Of a stretch of 7,837 nt of DNA, positions 5,552 through 7,837 are shown in pieces. Source of the stretch: Candidatus Competibacteraceae bacterium (lineage in GTDB: Bacteria; Pseudomonadota; Gammaproteobacteria; Competibacterales; Competibacteraceae); contig JAGRHI010000387.1 of assembly GCA_020445045.1 (NCBI GenBank), forward strand, positions 1-7,837, written 5' to 3'. Positions within the stretch are counted from its first letter, which is position 1, and each line of letters opens with the position of its first letter. Below the pieces are notes generated by a model that saw only the letters and a program-made list of their open reading frames with translations, made no database searches and had not been told where the DNA came from. A program made the translations under genes and the position numbers.

Positions 5552-6262
5552 TCAGATACCAGTGGTTCGGCTTGAATGAGCCAGTCGATTCAACGCGACG
5601 GGTTGCAGGAGGGTGATGTAACCCTGTTTGATGGTGAGCAGCCCTTCCGCCCGCCAGAGCCGCAGTTGTTTGTTGACACTCTCGCGGCTGGCGGCGACGA
5701 GGTTGCCGATTTCCTGCTGCGAGAGCTTTTGATCGATGCGGACCCCCGTCGGGGTGGCCGATCCCTGGGTCGCGGCCAGCTTGAGCAGCAGCCGAGCCAG
5801 GCGGGCGGGCAGATTCTGGAAAGCCAGTCGCTCGATGAAGTCGCTGGTGGTGCGTACTCGCCCGCACAGCACGGCGAGCAGGCGAATCGCGACTTGCGGA
5901 TGGCGCTCCAGGAACGGGATGAAATCGGAACGCGCCAGGGTGAACAGCACGCAATCTCCGACCGCGATGGCGTCCGCGGTGCGGGTCTGGCCGTCCAGCA
6001 AGGCGATCTCACCGAAGCATTCCCCCGGCTGGGTCATGGCAAAAATCAACTCCTTGCCTTCATCGGACACGATGCTGATTTTGACCTGCCCCCGCAGCAC
6101 CAGCATCATGCCGTTGCCGGGGTCGCCCCGCTGAAAAATCGTCCGGCCATCGTGAAATCGCCGCTCGACGCCCAACAGCAGGAGTTGCTCGCGTTCGGTT
6201 GCCTCTAGGTGGCTGAATAGCTCGTGCTGGGCTAAGGCAGTGCGTTTATCGATGGGCGGCAT
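5552..6262 (-). CDS. CRP/FNR-family transcriptional regulator
   Basis: The 236-residue product starts at the ATG at 6262 (MPPIDKRTALAQHELFSHLE). Residues about 14-130 form the cyclic-nucleotide-binding beta-barrel. The phosphate-binding cassette is FGEIALLDGQTRT (83-95), keeping the Gly-Glu and the Arg that contact a cyclic nucleotide, with Thr for the usual Ser. A dimer helix follows (about 130-160), then a Crp-type winged helix: LSQQEIGNLVAASRESVNKQ (180-199). The recognition helix carries Arg193-Glu194 and Lys198 where E. coli CRP has Arg180-Glu181 and Arg185, suggesting a GTGA-like target. No N-terminal cysteine set for an iron-sulfur cluster is present, so it is not an FNR oxygen sensor. 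It starts 25 bp after the DUF928 gene and is probably cotranscribed with it. The ribosome-binding site is weak (GGA four bases before ATG). cAMP as the ligand is likely but unproven. Confidence 0.95.
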   Translation of the reverse strand: MPPIDKRTALAQHELFSHLEATEREQLLLLGVERRFHDGRTIFQRGDPGNGMMLVLRGQVKISIVSDEGKELIFAMTQPGECFGEIALLDGQTRTADAIAVGDCVLFTLARSDFIPFLERHPQVAIRLLAVLCGRVRTTSDFIERLAFQNLPARLARLLLKLAATQGSATPTGVRIDQKLSQQEIGNLVAASRESVNKQLRLWRAEGLLTIKQGYITLLQPVALNRLAHSSRTTGI

Positions 6263-6287
6263 TGGTTCCGGACCATTCCGTCATTCT

Positions 6288-7040
6288 TCAGGGGTTGGTT
6301 TCCCGGTCATCAGTGGCGGCGATTTTCAATCCCACCTGTTCCAGCAAGGCTGCCCGCTGTTCCCGTAAGTGGCGATCCGCCGGGTTGGCGTCGATTTGCT
6401 CGGACAGTGTGCCGATGGCGTCGTACCAGAATCCTTCCTGGGCGTATAGAAACGGCAATTCCCTTGGATTGGCCCGGCTCAGTTGGGTGGCGAGCGTTGG
6501 AGAGGGCGGAACCCGTTTGATCGTTCCGCCAGCAATGATGTCGCGCGCGCGCTGGTTAGGGTCGATCACGGCGGCGATGACCCATTGATACTCGACCTTG
6601 GGTTGGAGGGTGTAGTTAAGGGGTAGGGCGTGAATACCCGGCCGGGAGGCGGGTATTTTCATCTCGACCAGCGGTTTGATGGAGTGGTCGTCGTTCAGGG
6701 TGAATTCCACCGGGGCGGTCACTGCCTGGGAAGCGTACCAATACAAGGTTGGCCGGGCCTGGTGGGTCAGGCCGGTGCTTTCAGGGGCGAGCACACTGAG
6801 GATCAATCCCCCGTCCGGTCCGCCCCGGTTGGCGCCGCCGACCCGGGTGGCGGGCGCACCGCGCAGCGGCGGTCGGTAAACGGGCGTCTGACTGGCGGTG
6901 GGCGGTGGTTGCGCGGTTTGGGTGGCGGGTTTCGGTCGCGTGCTATCGACAGGAGGCTGCGTTTGCGCACGGCTGAGCGTTGCCAAGATGGGGAGCGCCA
7001 GGGCCAGGCCGACGAGTAGGGATATAGGAAGTTTGTTCAT
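6288..7040 (-). CDS. Secreted DUF928-family protein
   Basis: The 250-residue product starts at the ATG at 7040, MNKLPISLLVGLALALPILA, a clear Sec signal peptide with a likely cleavage after SRA (about residue 28). A Pro/Thr/Gln-rich linker (about 29-60) follows. The DUF928 core covers about 60-200: LSVLAPESTGLTHQARPTLY with WY after it, then PVEFTLNDD, GIHALPL, LQPKVEYQWVIAAVIDP and DIIAGGTIKRV. The C-terminal 50 residues are helical (YDAIGTLSEQIDANPADRHL), recalling a single TPR-like repeat. Longer in-frame upstream ATG codons exist but they overlap the TpsA-like gene and would bury the signal peptide. The family is of unknown function and is often encoded near TPS haemagglutinin-like exoproteins, as here, where the TpsA-like gene ends 29 bp upstream. 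It probably acts in the periplasm or at the cell surface. No strong ribosome-binding site is visible, so coupling to the upstream gene is possible. Confidence 0.88.
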   Translation of the reverse strand: MNKLPISLLVGLALALPILATLSRAQTQPPVDSTRPKPATQTAQPPPTASQTPVYRPPLRGAPATRVGGANRGGPDGGLILSVLAPESTGLTHQARPTLYWYASQAVTAPVEFTLNDDHSIKPLVEMKIPASRPGIHALPLNYTLQPKVEYQWVIAAVIDPNQRARDIIAGGTIKRVPPSPTLATQLSRANPRELPFLYAQEGFWYDAIGTLSEQIDANPADRHLREQRAALLEQVGLKIAATDDRETNP

Positions 7041-7069
7041 GGTGGGAAGTCTCTGGAGGCCAGACGTTG

Positions 7070-7837
7070 TCATCGATTGCCAAAGCCCTGCGCGGCGGTT
7101 ACGAGCGTGGAGGCGGATGAGAGTGCGGGCGGTGTGGTTCCGGCCGAGGTCGGCGGCGCGGCGCGACAACGCACTGGACGGACGGTCGCCGGATCGTCCG
7201 GACCGGGCAGCAGCCCGCCGCGCCCCTGCACGATGAAGCGGCCGCGGCTGTCCGGATCACTGGTCCCGCAGCGGTCGCCGAGCTGGTCGGCGGCGCTCAG
7301 GTAGTTGGTTGGTAGTACGGTCAGACTACCGCTGAGGTCGGTGTTGGGGGCGTTGTTTTGTACGGTACCGTCGTTGCCGGTGATGCGCGAGGAGGCGTTC
7401 AGCACTTGATCGGTGCTGGCGGCATCGTGGAGGAACACCTCGGCGTTGATGAGGATGTTACCGCCCCGACCCTGGTTGGCTTGGGCAGTAATGGCGCCGC
7501 CATTCAGGGCGACGATGTTGCCGCTGTTGATGGTGACGTTGCCGCCTTCGGTGTCGAAGCCGCCGTAGACGGTGGCGCTGATGGCGCCGCCGTTGAACAG
7601 CCTGAGACGGGCGACATCGAGGGCAATGTTGCCGCCACTGGTCGTTGCCGAGGCGGCGCTGATCTGCCCACCGTTTCGCACCGTGAGAGTGTCGGCAATG
7701 CTCAGGTTGATCGTGCCCCCATCACCTGTGGAGTTAGATGTGGAGGTACTATCAATGCCAGTAAAGGATGCAGTGTTCTGGCCGTCGATGAGCAGATTCC
7801 GTGCGGTAATCGTTACGTCCCCAGCGTCGCCCGCGCC
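7070..7837 (-). CDS. C-terminal part of a filamentous-haemagglutinin-like TpsA exoprotein; 5' end outside the window
   Basis: The frame is open from the right edge of the window to a TGA at 7070-7072, giving 255 visible residues; the N-terminal TPS secretion domain is beyond the edge. The visible part is a run of short beta-helix turns with N/G-G-A/Q-I-S/T-A repeats (RNGGQISA, FNGGAISA, LNGGAITA) alternating with GGNIxL/GGNVTI strands, typical of right-handed beta-helix adhesins. Then comes the C-terminal tail known from S-layer-like TPS exoproteins: LPTNYLSAADQLGDRC, then GRFIVQGRGGLLPGPDD and a second cysteine about 34 residues after the first (visible C190 and C224), which may form a disulfide. 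It ends in a Ser/Thr/Ala/Pro tail. It would be secreted by a TpsB barrel such as the one at the other end of the window. The DUF928 gene starts 29 bp downstream, suggesting one operon. Confidence 0.92.
   Translation of the reverse strand, partial: GAGDAGDVTITARNLLIDGQNTASFTGIDSTSTSNSTGDGGTINLSIADTLTVRNGGQISAASATTSGGNIALDVARLRLFNGGAISATVYGGFDTEGGNVTINSGNIVALNGGAITAQANQGRGGNILINAEVFLHDAASTDQVLNASSRITGNDGTVQNNAPNTDLSGSLTVLPTNYLSAADQLGDRCGTSDPDSRGRFIVQGRGGLLPGPDDPATVRPVRCRAAPPTSAGTTPPALSSASTLVTAAQGFGNR

Noticed and set aside
5430..5954. 174-codon minus-strand frame overlapping the regulator gene
   Set aside because: It is Arg/Pro/Ala-rich shadow coding of the CRP/FNR gene in another frame, with no start signal.

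Overview
The window looks like an accessory stretch of a GC-rich proteobacterial chromosome, most likely a gammaproteobacterium. The evidence is an outer-membrane two-partner secretion (TPS) transporter, a CRP/FNR regulator, strong AAGGAG ribosome-binding sites and a decayed IS5-type insertion sequence. A Competibacter-like or other environmental gammaproteobacterium would fit, but the genus is a guess.

Layout. The left end (1-1442, + strand) is the C-terminal part of a TpsB/ShlB-FhaC-type outer-membrane transporter that runs in from outside the window. A gene-poor stretch follows (1443-1817) with a short IS5-type transposase remnant and a very strong GC-rich hairpin. Every gene from 1818 to the right edge is on the minus strand. 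Read in their own direction, from right to left, they are: the C-terminal part of a filamentous-haemagglutinin-like TpsA exoprotein (7070-7837); a secreted DUF928 protein (6288-7040); a CRP/FNR-family regulator (5552-6262); a SAM-dependent methyltransferase-like protein (4670-5305); an unrecognised 63-residue protein (4337-4528); an emfourin-like inhibitor (4006-4323); a protealysin-like M4 metalloprotease with a C-terminal extension (2649-3938); a 77-residue protein that is a free-standing copy of that extension (2350-2583); and a Ser/Pro/Ala-rich protein built on perfect 45-bp tandem repeats (1818-2261).

How the genes may work together. TpsA, DUF928 and the regulator are 25-29 bp apart and look like one transcription unit. 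A CRP-like palindrome (TGTGA-N6-TCACG) lies between the regulator and the methyltransferase gene, and the regulator's recognition helix keeps the Arg-Glu pair used by CRP. The protease block is a separate compact unit: the 63-aa protein, the inhibitor and the protease are tightly spaced. Two small genes with strong, near-identical ribosome-binding sites follow and end at the large hairpin. The link between the protease's C-terminal domain and its free-standing paralogue, together with the repeat protein and the 63-aa protein, is the part of the window most likely to be undescribed. The TpsB and TpsA genes flank the block in convergent orientation, so the block may have been inserted into a TPS locus, although their pairing cannot be proven here.
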